Positions 9,271 to 16,793 of a stretch of DNA of 53,427 nucleotides are shown here, in pieces. The notes beneath the pieces are model-generated. The model was not told the DNA's origin. It ran no database searches and saw only the letters and a list, made by a program, of their open reading frames with translations. The first letter of the stretch is position 1. Each line of letters opens with the position of its first letter. The translations under genes and the position numbers were made by a program. The DNA is from Cypionkella psychrotolerans (GTDB lineage Bacteria; Pseudomonadota; Alphaproteobacteria; Rhodobacterales; Rhodobacteraceae): contig NZ_LGIC01000010.1 of the NCBI RefSeq assembly GCF_001294535.1, positions 1 through 53,427 on the forward strand, given 5' to 3'.

Positions 9271-10050
9271 CCATCTGCTGCATCGTCATTTTAGACCTGT
9301 CATGGTCCGATCGCCACTTAAGGAATTCTTAGGCAGAACATACTGCGTGATGAATGCTTGGCCGATCTGCTAGACCGTGCGTCAGGCTCCCGTGAACGTC
9401 AGAATTGGGCCGAGTCTTCCACTGCACCAGCGAAGGCTGTGGCATGCTGCTGTTTGGTCGAATGTCTGAGATGGGCTCGAAGCCGCCTTTCGGCGGCGCA
9501 GCAGAGGGGCAGCCCGGTCTGGCGCTGGCCCAGTCGACGCGGCCGGCCCTTAGCTGCCAGTCTAGCTCGATCCATGCTGCGGGGCAGCATTCCCAAATGC
9601 TGTCGCTCGACGTGTGCTGCAGCGAACGGAGGTGTCTGTTGTGCACAGCCCTTCGCGGCTGAGTTACGAGCGTAGCGGGCCGTAGTGCGACTTTGCCTAA
9701 GCTGACTTTCGGTCTCCGGGTGCGCTGCACCGCTGCATCCGGAAAGCTGTTGTTCAATCATGGTCCAGAAAGTGCCTCATCGCTATGGTCGAGCCGGCCC
9801 AGCAAGAGTGCCGTTTGGACCGATATGCCAGTTTGCGGTCATTCGTGAAGAAGCACTACTTTACAATAGAAATTTCAGATATCGCTCAGTACAGATGTCA
9901 TTGGCTTCAAAAGCATATCTCGACTCCCCGGGGCGTATCACTTTCAACTCGTGGCCGGGCTCATCCACTTGAGCGGTCGTAGCACTAAAAGTCCGTGATC
10001 TTATTGGGATCTATTCCACTCCGAGAAACTTTGACGGCAGACCTGATCTG
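9271..10050. other. 780 bp without a supported gene
   Basis: Contains copy 2 of the diverged repeat (9465-9609) and otherwise only short unconvincing frames. Probably decayed accessory DNA between the LysR remnant and the end of the minus-strand operon. Confidence 0.6.
9465..9609 (-). repeat. Diverged ~145 bp interspersed repeat, copy 2
   Basis: Reverse-strand partner of 5221-5365; the two flank the ABC importer, yaeQ and LysR remnant in inverted orientation. Confidence 0.6.
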
Positions 10051-11187
10051 TCACAGCCGCCCACTAAAATAGCCAGAGGCGATCTTGGCGGTAATCTCCA
10101 CCTGCGCGTTGATCGAGATGCGCTCAGCTGGGATTTCGATTTGGGTGTCAATCGTGATCCCAGCCGCCAACAATGCCGCACTTTTCAGGTTGCTCATCGA
10201 CACCCATTTCCAAATGCGTCGCACCCCAAGCCAATGCAAAACATCGGGGAACAGGGCCTGCAGCCGCATGTCTTCGACGCCTGCAACCGCGCAGGTGTGC
10301 TGAAAGTAGGCGGCAGGAACGTCGCCTGCATTCGCACGCTTGCGGGCGTTGTAAACCAGCAGCTTCATGACCTCTCCCAAAGCCCGCCCCTCTTTGCGAT
10401 TGTAGACCACGATCCCCAGCCCACCTGCCTGCGCGCCGCGGATGCATTCCTCGATGCCATGGATCAGATAGGGACGACAGGTGCAGATATCCGAGCCGAA
10501 CACGTCCGATCCGTTGCATTCATCATGCACGCGGGCTGTCACGCGCGCATGGCTTTGTCCAAGCAACGCCGGATCGCCAAAGATGTAGACGCTCGATCCG
10601 CCAATGGGCGGCAAGAATAGCTTCAGATCGGGGCGCGTCATCAGTTCGGGATACATCCCGCCGGAATGATCGACGAGGGCCTGCCGCATGGCGCCCTCGT
10701 CAACCTTCAGACGGGCGGCAATACCCGGCAGATACCAGACCGGCTCGATGGCGATTTTTGTGACGCATATCTCATTGTTTTCAAGCAAAACTTTGCCATC
10801 AGACCTCAGTGCGCCTTGCTGTACGGCCTGCGCGATTTCAGCAATGGCAAGGTGACCGGTGGTGATGGCAATCGACGGACGCAGGTTGCGGCCTGCCGCG
10901 ATATCCACGCGGAAATCCTGCGCTGTACGATGGCCCCAAGGATCAAAGGTGACAATCTTGGCCTTGTCCCGCCATTGCGGAAATGGCCCGATCGAAACGG
11001 CGGGTTGGGTGTCTTGATAGTCGGGTCGATGGTTCGGGCTAAGATCACCGGTTGCGACAGCCAAAGCGCGGTAGGTGGCATATGTGCCGGCGGGCACACC
11101 GATGGTGTTGCGGTCGGGCGCGGGCGAGGTGACTATCGGCCCACGCGACCATGCCGTTGCAGCCCCCCATTGGATCGGTGCGTTCAT
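10051..11187 (-). CDS. GTP cyclohydrolase II homologue, URC1 type
   Basis: 378 residues. The C-terminal half is the GTP cyclohydrolase II fold with all three zinc cysteines in correct spacing (Cys224, Cys235, Cys237 in DECNGSDVFGSDICTC). The loop NRKEGRALGE corresponds to the catalytic QEGRGIGL region of RibA. The long N-terminal part (VTFDPWGH, WYLPGIAARL, GGMYPELMTRPDLKLFLPP) and the end (AGVEDMRLQALFPDVLHWLG) match my memory of URC1-type proteins, known from the yeast URC uracil-catabolic pathway, rather than riboflavin RibA. The usual partners (URC4/DUF1688, uracil phosphoribosyltransferase) are absent. It would open a purine or pyrimidine ring of a nucleotide. Last gene of a six-gene operon; the ATG (AGGAGC upstream) overlaps the preceding stop. 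Confidence 0.85.
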   Translation of the reverse strand: MNAPIQWGAATAWSRGPIVTSPAPDRNTIGVPAGTYATYRALAVATGDLSPNHRPDYQDTQPAVSIGPFPQWRDKAKIVTFDPWGHRTAQDFRVDIAAGRNLRPSIAITTGHLAIAEIAQAVQQGALRSDGKVLLENNEICVTKIAIEPVWYLPGIAARLKVDEGAMRQALVDHSGGMYPELMTRPDLKLFLPPIGGSSVYIFGDPALLGQSHARVTARVHDECNGSDVFGSDICTCRPYLIHGIEECIRGAQAGGLGIVVYNRKEGRALGEVMKLLVYNARKRANAGDVPAAYFQHTCAVAGVEDMRLQALFPDVLHWLGVRRIWKWVSMSNLKSAALLAAGITIDTQIEIPAERISINAQVEITAKIASGYFSGRL

Positions 11188-11786
11188 GACAAAGCTCCTT
11201 CTAACGGAGTGGTCGCAATGGCTTGCCATAGGTGGCGGGCATCGGGGTCGCGACCGCCGCGTGCCATGAACAGAATCTGTTCGATGCGGCTGGCGGCGAT
11301 TACCAGTGCGGCGACAGGCACCAGCCATGTAGCCCCGGTCAGCGCCACTGCGGGCCAGAGCGCAAACAGCACCAGTGCCCCGAGCCGTGCCGAGTGAAAG
11401 TGAAACATGATGACGCGTCCGGTCATCGCCCAAGACACCGCAAGATAAGCAATGGGTGCGATGAACAGTACTGCGAGCGCGAGGGAATAATCTGCGTAAA
11501 GGCTCGGCAAAGCCAGCCACAAAAAGACAGCGATGGAGAGCGAGAATACATTGTCGATCACCGAATCCAGCACGGCGCCAAACTCAGAACAGCGTCCGGA
11601 TCGCCGTGCCAGCCAGCCATCCAGCCCATCCGTCGCCACTGCCAGCACATAAAGCGCCAAGGCCGCCGTATTCATGTGGCGCATTAGCAAGACCACAATC
11701 GGCGGGATCAAGACGCCGCGCAGCAAGGACACCAAGTTTGCGGTTTTGAACGCGCCGCCTTCATCCAGCAGATAGGTCACGCTCAT
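11184..11786 (-). CDS. CDP-alcohol phosphatidyltransferase family protein
   Basis: 200-residue integral membrane enzyme. The full catalytic signature is present: D53-x2-D56-G57-x2-A60-R61-x8-G70-x3-D74-x3-D78. Enzymes of this family transfer a phospho-group from a CDP-activated alcohol, usually CDP-diacylglycerol, to a hydroxyl acceptor (glycerol-3-P, inositol-P, serine and others). About five or six hydrophobic helices follow. The acceptor is unknown; the neighbours suggest it might be a sugar alcohol or nucleotide product made by the operon. It overlaps both neighbours by 4 bp, so its expression is coupled to the cyclohydrolase and Rieske genes. Not a convincing PgsA or PssA on context. Confidence 0.85.
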   Translation of the reverse strand: MSVTYLLDEGGAFKTANLVSLLRGVLIPPIVVLLMRHMNTAALALYVLAVATDGLDGWLARRSGRCSEFGAVLDSVIDNVFSLSIAVFLWLALPSLYADYSLALAVLFIAPIAYLAVSWAMTGRVIMFHFHSARLGALVLFALWPAVALTGATWLVPVAALVIAASRIEQILFMARGGRDPDARHLWQAIATTPLEGALS

Positions 11787-12040
11787 GGCCGGTTTTCCTC
11801 AATGATCAAACGCAGGGTGGTGGGGCGGGCGATCAACCGATCGGCAGAATAGGCATTGCCGTGCATCGGACAGACCACGGCATCGCTGTCGTTGACGTAG
11901 CCAAACTTCAACGGACCGCCGCGATGCGGGCAAAGGTTGTACACCAGATACAGCGCTCCCTGATGCGACAGCAGAAAATAGTCGCGGCCATCGCGAGTGA
12001 TGGGGGGCAAGTCGCGGCCGATCCATGTATGCGCTGCCAT
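11783..12040 (-). CDS. Rieske [2Fe-2S] ferredoxin
   Basis: 85-residue stand-alone Rieske protein. Cluster ligands are Cys37 and His39 in CPHRGG and Cys57 and His60 in CPMHG, with 17 residues between the two boxes, as in soluble Rieske ferredoxins. No signal peptide or membrane anchor, so cytoplasmic. It lies directly between the iron-enzyme gene (2 bp gap) and the phosphatidyltransferase gene (4 bp overlap). A natural inference is that it delivers electrons to the haem-oxygenase-fold enzyme encoded just upstream. Confidence 0.9.
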   Translation of the reverse strand: MAAHTWIGRDLPPITRDGRDYFLLSHQGALYLVYNLCPHRGGPLKFGYVNDSDAVVCPMHGNAYSADRLIARPTTLRLIIEENRP

Positions 12041-12042
12041 GG

Positions 12043-13236
12043 CTACACCTCGCGCCCGATGGACCCGGCCGGAAAGCTGGCAAAGGCGGCAGCCGAGATT
12101 TGACCAATGCCACCGACCTGAAGTCTGGTCGAACCCGCGGCACTATCAGGCGTAACGCACCGCCCCGTCGCGTTGACTGCGGCCAAGCCATAGCTGGCCT
12201 CGCCCGCCTGCACCGCAGCATCAAAGGCTTGGCTCACCGCCAGCAGATGCCGATCTGCGACACCAAAGGCGGCGCGGGTCAGTTCTGCGCCCAAGATGAT
12301 CTCTTGCCCAACATCCTCGCCAAAGCGGGCGACCAGCGGCTTGACCACCTCATTCACCACCATATCCGAGTGATGAATGTCGATATGGGCATGTTCGCCG
12401 AAATAGGTGGCATCCACGGTCGGATGGTATTTGCGCAGATGGCGGTAGTGATCGCCAGTCGAGCGCTGATAGCTGGTTTCGGCATAAAGCAGGAAACCGA
12501 TCTGGCGGAAGAAGTTGCGCGGGCTTTGAAACAGCGAATGGATAACATTGTGCAGCGCAAGCGCAGGAGTGTCGAACAGCGGCCAATAGCCGTTGTACTG
12601 TTCAGACAAGCCAAATCCGCGCAAGGTTTTGCGGTACAGCACGCTGTGTTTTTTGTCATGCACGCCGTAGCCAAATTCGTCGATCAGAATGCGGAACAGC
12701 GCCGATTGCGGCGGGCCGTATTCCCCAATCACCCCCAAAGCCGAGGCAGAGGCTTCCGCCAGCAGGTCAGTGGACGACTGAATCAAGAAGTTCCGATAGA
12801 GATGCTCGCGCTCGTCAATTCCATCCAGCCACAGCAGGAAATCGCTAGGCGGGGCGGATTGTATGCCGCCCAACATATCGTCGATGTAATCGGCGCAGGT
12901 CTGGATCGTCACCTCCGCAGCAACTCGCTCGGCCATCGGTCCGATCAAAGCGGTCTCTAGCGCGCTGCGGTGCTGATCCAGCCGCAGCATGGAGGCCGGG
13001 TCGTAGTGACGGCGCATCTGATCCACCACCGAGCCGTTTGCGACATCCGGCAGCAACACAAACCGCCCCTGATAGCTGCGCATCAACGCTTGATGCTGCA
13101 CATGCTCCATCAGTTGCAGTGAGTGGCTGTCTGCGAGGCTCGGGTCGTCAATCCGCAGATCGTAAACTGCAGGTGGCGCGTCACCCGTCCGCTCACGCAA
13201 GTCCGCACCAAGGATCAAAAGCTCATCGCGTGTCAT
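12043..13236 (-). CDS. Iron-containing redox enzyme family protein (haem-oxygenase-like fold)
   Basis: 397 residues. The segment DEFGYGVHDKKHSVLYRKTL (about 186-205) and the helix FGEHAHIDIHHSDM (279-292) match the E-[FY]-G-x-G...H and E/H-x-H-x-D-x2-H patterns of the iron-containing redox enzyme family. That family has a haem-oxygenase-like fold and includes non-haem di-iron oxidases that cleave C-C bonds or oxidise amines. The protein is longer than many members, with an N-terminal domain of about 110 residues of unknown role. ATG 13236 was chosen because it overlaps the RibD-like stop (ATGA); an upstream in-frame extension to 13296 would run into that gene. The substrate is unknown. Confidence 0.75.
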   Translation of the reverse strand: MTRDELLILGADLRERTGDAPPAVYDLRIDDPSLADSHSLQLMEHVQHQALMRSYQGRFVLLPDVANGSVVDQMRRHYDPASMLRLDQHRSALETALIGPMAERVAAEVTIQTCADYIDDMLGGIQSAPPSDFLLWLDGIDEREHLYRNFLIQSSTDLLAEASASALGVIGEYGPPQSALFRILIDEFGYGVHDKKHSVLYRKTLRGFGLSEQYNGYWPLFDTPALALHNVIHSLFQSPRNFFRQIGFLLYAETSYQRSTGDHYRHLRKYHPTVDATYFGEHAHIDIHHSDMVVNEVVKPLVARFGEDVGQEIILGAELTRAAFGVADRHLLAVSQAFDAAVQAGEASYGLAAVNATGRCVTPDSAAGSTRLQVGGIGQISAAAFASFPAGSIGREV

Positions 13237-13901
13237 TCGGGTGTTCCTTTCAGCGGCTCGTAAATTGAAACGCCGATCCCCCCGATCAGCCGCCAATCGA
13301 CAACCTGCCAGCGCGACAGCGCCATCCCAAGGCTACCTGCGTAAGCCGCGAGATAGGTTGGAGCATCCACGGCCCCACTGATCACCGGAATATGTTTGAT
13401 GACAATGCGGTTCACCAAACCTGCCGCGAACAACCCGTGCAAAAGGCGGCTGCCGCCTTCCACCATCAGACTGCCAACGCCCCGCGCAGACAGCCGCTTG
13501 GCAACCTCCTTCAGATCCACGACAGTCTCACCGCAGTCCATCAGGCTTACGCCGAGATGGGCTGTTAGGCGATCACGCACGGCATGCGGCAGGGTCTGCG
13601 GCACGGCGAACAGTGTCGGAAGGCCATCACTCAGAATATGGCTGCCCGCAGGAATATTGCCGTCATTCGTGGGAATTACCCGCAGAGGGTTGCGGCCTAT
13701 CACATGGCGGACGGTCAGTTCGGGATTATCAGCGCGAACAGTGCCTGCCCCCACCATGATGGCATCATGCGCCGCGCGTTCGCCGTGAAACCATTGGCGC
13801 AACTCGGCTCCGTAGAAGTCGAACAGGGCCTTGCTGGACAGACCGTGGCCCAGTGTCATACAGCCATCAATCGTCAATTCAGAAAACGTGGTGATTTTCA
13901 T
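13233..13901 (-). CDS. RibD C-terminal-type reductase (dihydrofolate-reductase fold)
   Basis: 222 residues corresponding to the NADPH-dependent reductase half of RibD, without the N-terminal deaminase domain. Visible motifs: FSELTIDGCM, GAGTVRADNPELTVR (nucleotide-binding loop) and the conserved VEGGSRLLHGLFAAGLV near residues 165-183. In riboflavin synthesis this fold reduces a ribosylamino-pyrimidine phosphate to the ribityl form. With a cyclohydrolase II homologue in the same operon, a related reduction is plausible here. Coupled by 4 bp overlaps to both neighbours. No lumazine or riboflavin synthase gene lies in the window. Confidence 0.85.
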   Translation of the reverse strand: MKITTFSELTIDGCMTLGHGLSSKALFDFYGAELRQWFHGERAAHDAIMVGAGTVRADNPELTVRHVIGRNPLRVIPTNDGNIPAGSHILSDGLPTLFAVPQTLPHAVRDRLTAHLGVSLMDCGETVVDLKEVAKRLSARGVGSLMVEGGSRLLHGLFAAGLVNRIVIKHIPVISGAVDAPTYLAAYAGSLGMALSRWQVVDWRLIGGIGVSIYEPLKGTPE

Positions 13902-14851
13902 GACGCTTGCTCCGGTTGGTCGCGTCGGGCGAACGCCAGGGCAACCAGCACCAAGCTGGCCAGAAGGAACGGCAAAACGGTGCGCATGGCGCGATACATA
14001 ACCAGCGCCGTGGTGACCGCGGATTGATCAACCCCCTGCATACCCAGCAGAATTCTACCTTCAAAGGCCCCGACTCCGGCAGGAATATGGCTTAGGACGC
14101 CTGCGCCCACCGCCACCACAAACAGTACAAAGAACGACGCGACATCGCTTGCCCCCTCGGCAGGCAAAAAGACATAAAGCACTGCAGCAGATCCGGTCAG
14201 ATCCACCAATGCCGCACCACATTGCGCCAGCGTGACACGCCGTTTCAGTAAGGTAAACCTTTGGCCAACCAGCATGATATGCCTGCCATCGGCCTGCCAT
14301 ATCATCAGCCTGGCAACGCCCAGCAGCAGCGCGACGCCCAATCTTCCGCCGTGCGATGTCAGTCCGGCGCGCATGGTGATTTCGGGGTCCAATAGCAAAA
14401 CCGCTCCAATAATTGCCGCAGCCGTGACCCAGAACGCAACCCACGAGGACAGCACAACAGTCATCAATGCCCCGATGCCCGCCACGGTGTCGCGGTAGAA
14501 CACATTTCGCACCATCGCGCCCGTGAGCCACGGAAAACCGATGAAATTCGTCACGCCGTAGGCTACGGCCCCTGCCGCCGCTGCCCGACGGTTTGAGATG
14601 CCAGACAACCGCAGATGACGGACCGCAATCACATCGTAGGCAACCAGTCCGCAAAAGCTGAATCCGGTTGCCAAAGCTGCCGCAATCAAGCTTTCGGCGG
14701 AAAGGTCACCCACAGATGCTAGGATATCGCTCCATTGAACTTGTCTAAGCAGCCAAAACGCCAACGTCATGACGGCTGCGGTGACTGTCGCGTACAGGAC
14801 GTATTTATGCGCCGAGGTTTGCTTAAACAGTGGCGATGAGATGCTGAACAT
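13898..14851 (-). CDS. UPF0104/LPG-synthase-type transmembrane protein (flippase-like)
   Basis: 317 residues and strongly hydrophobic, with about eight membrane helices. It resembles the UPF0104 (YbhN, lysylphosphatidylglycerol synthetase TM region) family: GVTNFIGFPWLTGAMVRNVFY in the middle and LSHIPAGVGAFEGRILLGM near the end are the recognisable signatures. Related domains in MprF flip lipids across the membrane; others have no proven role. It is the first gene of the minus-strand operon and its stop overlaps the RibD-like start. Start uncertain: ATG 14851 gives a normal N-terminus, while a GTG at 14968 would add a polar 39-residue leader that looks unrelated. Confidence 0.78.
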   Translation of the reverse strand: MFSISSPLFKQTSAHKYVLYATVTAAVMTLAFWLLRQVQWSDILASVGDLSAESLIAAALATGFSFCGLVAYDVIAVRHLRLSGISNRRAAAAGAVAYGVTNFIGFPWLTGAMVRNVFYRDTVAGIGALMTVVLSSWVAFWVTAAAIIGAVLLLDPEITMRAGLTSHGGRLGVALLLGVARLMIWQADGRHIMLVGQRFTLLKRRVTLAQCGAALVDLTGSAAVLYVFLPAEGASDVASFFVLFVVAVGAGVLSHIPAGVGAFEGRILLGMQGVDQSAVTTALVMYRAMRTVLPFLLASLVLVALAFARRDQPEQAS

Positions 14852-15233
14852 TCGCCATCCATAATATGCGAGATCGTCGTGCCATCTGACATCGACATAC
14901 AGTTGAACGCACGGCTCGCAGGATGGTTCCGAAGCAATGCCCTCGGTACTTTCGAAGTGGACGCTCACTGCCTATAGGTCGGATAGGACCAGTGTTTTCG
15001 GCACAGCCATCGCTGTTGTGCAATCACTCGGAACCGCTCATGCGTGGGCGCGCGTGATGGTCCAGGTCTGGATGCGCGATTCAACTCTCCAGCCATTTAT
15101 TCAATTTAGAGTGGTGCCGACCCCGACAAACATGCTATATTGCCTTAGATCGTTGCCTCACCACCTCGGGGTTAAACGCGGTCCTGCCGAGTGATGGCTC
15201 GCTTCGCGAGTTTTCGGCCCATGGGGGCCAATT
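14852..15233. other. Divergent intergenic region, 382 bp
   Basis: Lies between the minus-strand operon and the plus-strand sensor kinase and should hold both promoters. A GGAAC at about 15030 resembles the -35 of stress sigma factors but has no convincing -10 partner. No riboswitch-like structure (FMN or other) was recognised. Confidence 0.5.
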
Positions 15234-16286
15234 ATGCCAACTAAATCTACAGTGTATGTCGAAGCGCCAAGCACGCTTGCAGTGGTGGTCTTCTCCAACG
15301 AGCCACTGCTGTTCCTTTCGGCAGATCTTAAGATCATCGCCGCCAGCATTTCGTTTTGCAGAGCCTTTGACATTGCCCCCGCGACAATTGTTGGCAGACA
15401 CCTTAGCGCGCTTGGGGATGGCGAATGGGCGATACCCAAGCTGACCTCGTTGCTGAATGCAACGGCCTCGGGCAGCGCAAGGATTGAAGCATATGAACTT
15501 GATCTAAAGCGACCCAATCAAAAAACACGGCAACTGGTTGTCAACGCGCAGATCTTAGACGACGGCGAGAAGGATCATATCCGGTTGCTAGTGGCGGTTA
15601 CAGACGTGACCGACGCGCGCGCTGCCGCCCGGCTGAAAGATGATTTGCTGAACGAAAAGGCGATTTTGATTCAAGAAGTGCAGCACCGCGTTGCCAATAG
15701 TCTTCAGATCATCGCCAGCGTTCTGATGCAAAGCGCGCGCCGGGTGCAATCCGACGAAGCGCGCGGCCATCTTCAAAACGCCCATCATCGCGTGATGTCG
15801 ATTGCGGCAGTGCAAAAGCAGCTTTCCACGTCAAAGGGCGGTAAAGTGCCGCTAAAAGCTTACCTGACCCTACTGTGTGAAAGCCTTGGCGCATCGATGA
15901 TCGCGGATGAAGACCGCCTCTCCATCGCCGTGGATGTCGACGACAGCTCGGTCGAAGCCGATGTTTCGGTCAGCTTGGGGCTGATCGTCACGGAACTGGT
16001 GATCAATGCGCTGAAGCACGCTTTCCCCGATCAACCAAAGGGAAAAATCACGGTCAGCTACCGGTCTTCAGACTGTGACTGGACACTGATAATCGCCGAC
16101 GATGGCATTGGTATGCCAGTCGGTCGGGCAGCACCCAAACCGGGCTTGGGCACTGGCATTGTCGAGGCGCTGACCAAAAACCTTCAAGGCGAACTCGAAG
16201 TCAGCAGTGCTGAACCCGGCACCATCGTGACCATCAGGCATCAGGCGGACGCGCAAGACCAAGCCGCCGTTCCAACGGCTGCATAG
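15234..16286 (+). CDS. Sensor histidine kinase, HisKA_2/HATPase type
   Basis: 350 residues with no membrane segment. A PAS-like N-terminal domain (about 20-130) ends in the usual DVTDARAAA linker. The HisKA_2 dimerisation helix follows, with the phospho-acceptor His151 in QEVQHRVANSLQII. The HATPase has ELVINALKHAF (N-box), ADDGIGMP (G1) and GLGTGIVEAL (G2). This soluble kinase class in alphaproteobacteria often feeds the PhyR-NepR-EcfG general stress response or other single-domain regulators. The next gene, 72 bp downstream, is a receiver protein and a likely partner. Confidence 0.87.
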   Translation: MPTKSTVYVEAPSTLAVVVFSNEPLLFLSADLKIIAASISFCRAFDIAPATIVGRHLSALGDGEWAIPKLTSLLNATASGSARIEAYELDLKRPNQKTRQLVVNAQILDDGEKDHIRLLVAVTDVTDARAAARLKDDLLNEKAILIQEVQHRVANSLQIIASVLMQSARRVQSDEARGHLQNAHHRVMSIAAVQKQLSTSKGGKVPLKAYLTLLCESLGASMIADEDRLSIAVDVDDSSVEADVSVSLGLIVTELVINALKHAFPDQPKGKITVSYRSSDCDWTLIIADDGIGMPVGRAAPKPGLGTGIVEALTKNLQGELEVSSAEPGTIVTIRHQADAQDQAAVPTAA

Positions 16287-16358
16287 GAACCAAAATGCCG
16301 CCGAAGCGCTGTAATCGCGGGGATCGCAGAAATCCCGTTTCATATAAACGAGCAATAC

Positions 16359-16739
16359 ATGAAGAACGGTAGAGCAGTCGTACTGGTGGTGGATGACAGC
16401 GCGCTTATTCGGATGGGAGCAGTCGATCTTGTGCAATCCGCAGGCTATGAGTCGCTAGAGGCACAAGATGCCGATGAAGCAATCCGCATCCTGGAATCGA
16501 GAGACGACATTGATCTGGTGTTCACCGACGTTCAGATGCCGGGCACGATGGACGGGATCAAACTCGCGCATTACATCCGTAACAGATGGCCGCCCGTGAA
16601 GCTTATCGTTGCATCGGGGCAGGCCATTCTTGACGAAAGCAGTCTGCCCCTAGGCAGCCGTTACTTCGCTAAACCCTACACCGATCACGCAATAACCGAC
16701 GCAATGGCCCGCCTGCTTGCGAAAGACAGTGCCGCCTAA
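16359..16739 (+). CDS. Single-domain response regulator (CheY-like receiver)
   Basis: 126 residues forming one receiver domain: acidic pocket Asp12/Asp13, phospho-acceptor Asp57 in VFTDVQMPG, switch region VASG (about 84-87) and Lys105 in FAKPY. There is no output domain, so it acts by protein contact or as a phosphate sink. The FAKPY signature (Lys followed by Pro-Tyr) is common in stand-alone receivers linked to alphaproteobacterial stress and HWE/HisKA_2 kinases. Downstream of and likely paired with the kinase gene. Convergent with the esterase gene 54 bp further on. Confidence 0.88.
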   Translation: MKNGRAVVLVVDDSALIRMGAVDLVQSAGYESLEAQDADEAIRILESRDDIDLVFTDVQMPGTMDGIKLAHYIRNRWPPVKLIVASGQAILDESSLPLGSRYFAKPYTDHAITDAMARLLAKDSAA

Positions 16740-16793
16740 TCCCTTCAGTGGATTGCAGAGCAGGGCGCGGACGTCCGCATCCAAAATCCCACC

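Noticed and set aside
14852-15233. FMN riboswitch before the RibD/cyclohydrolase operon
   Set aside because: None of the conserved RFN-element blocks could be read on the minus strand.
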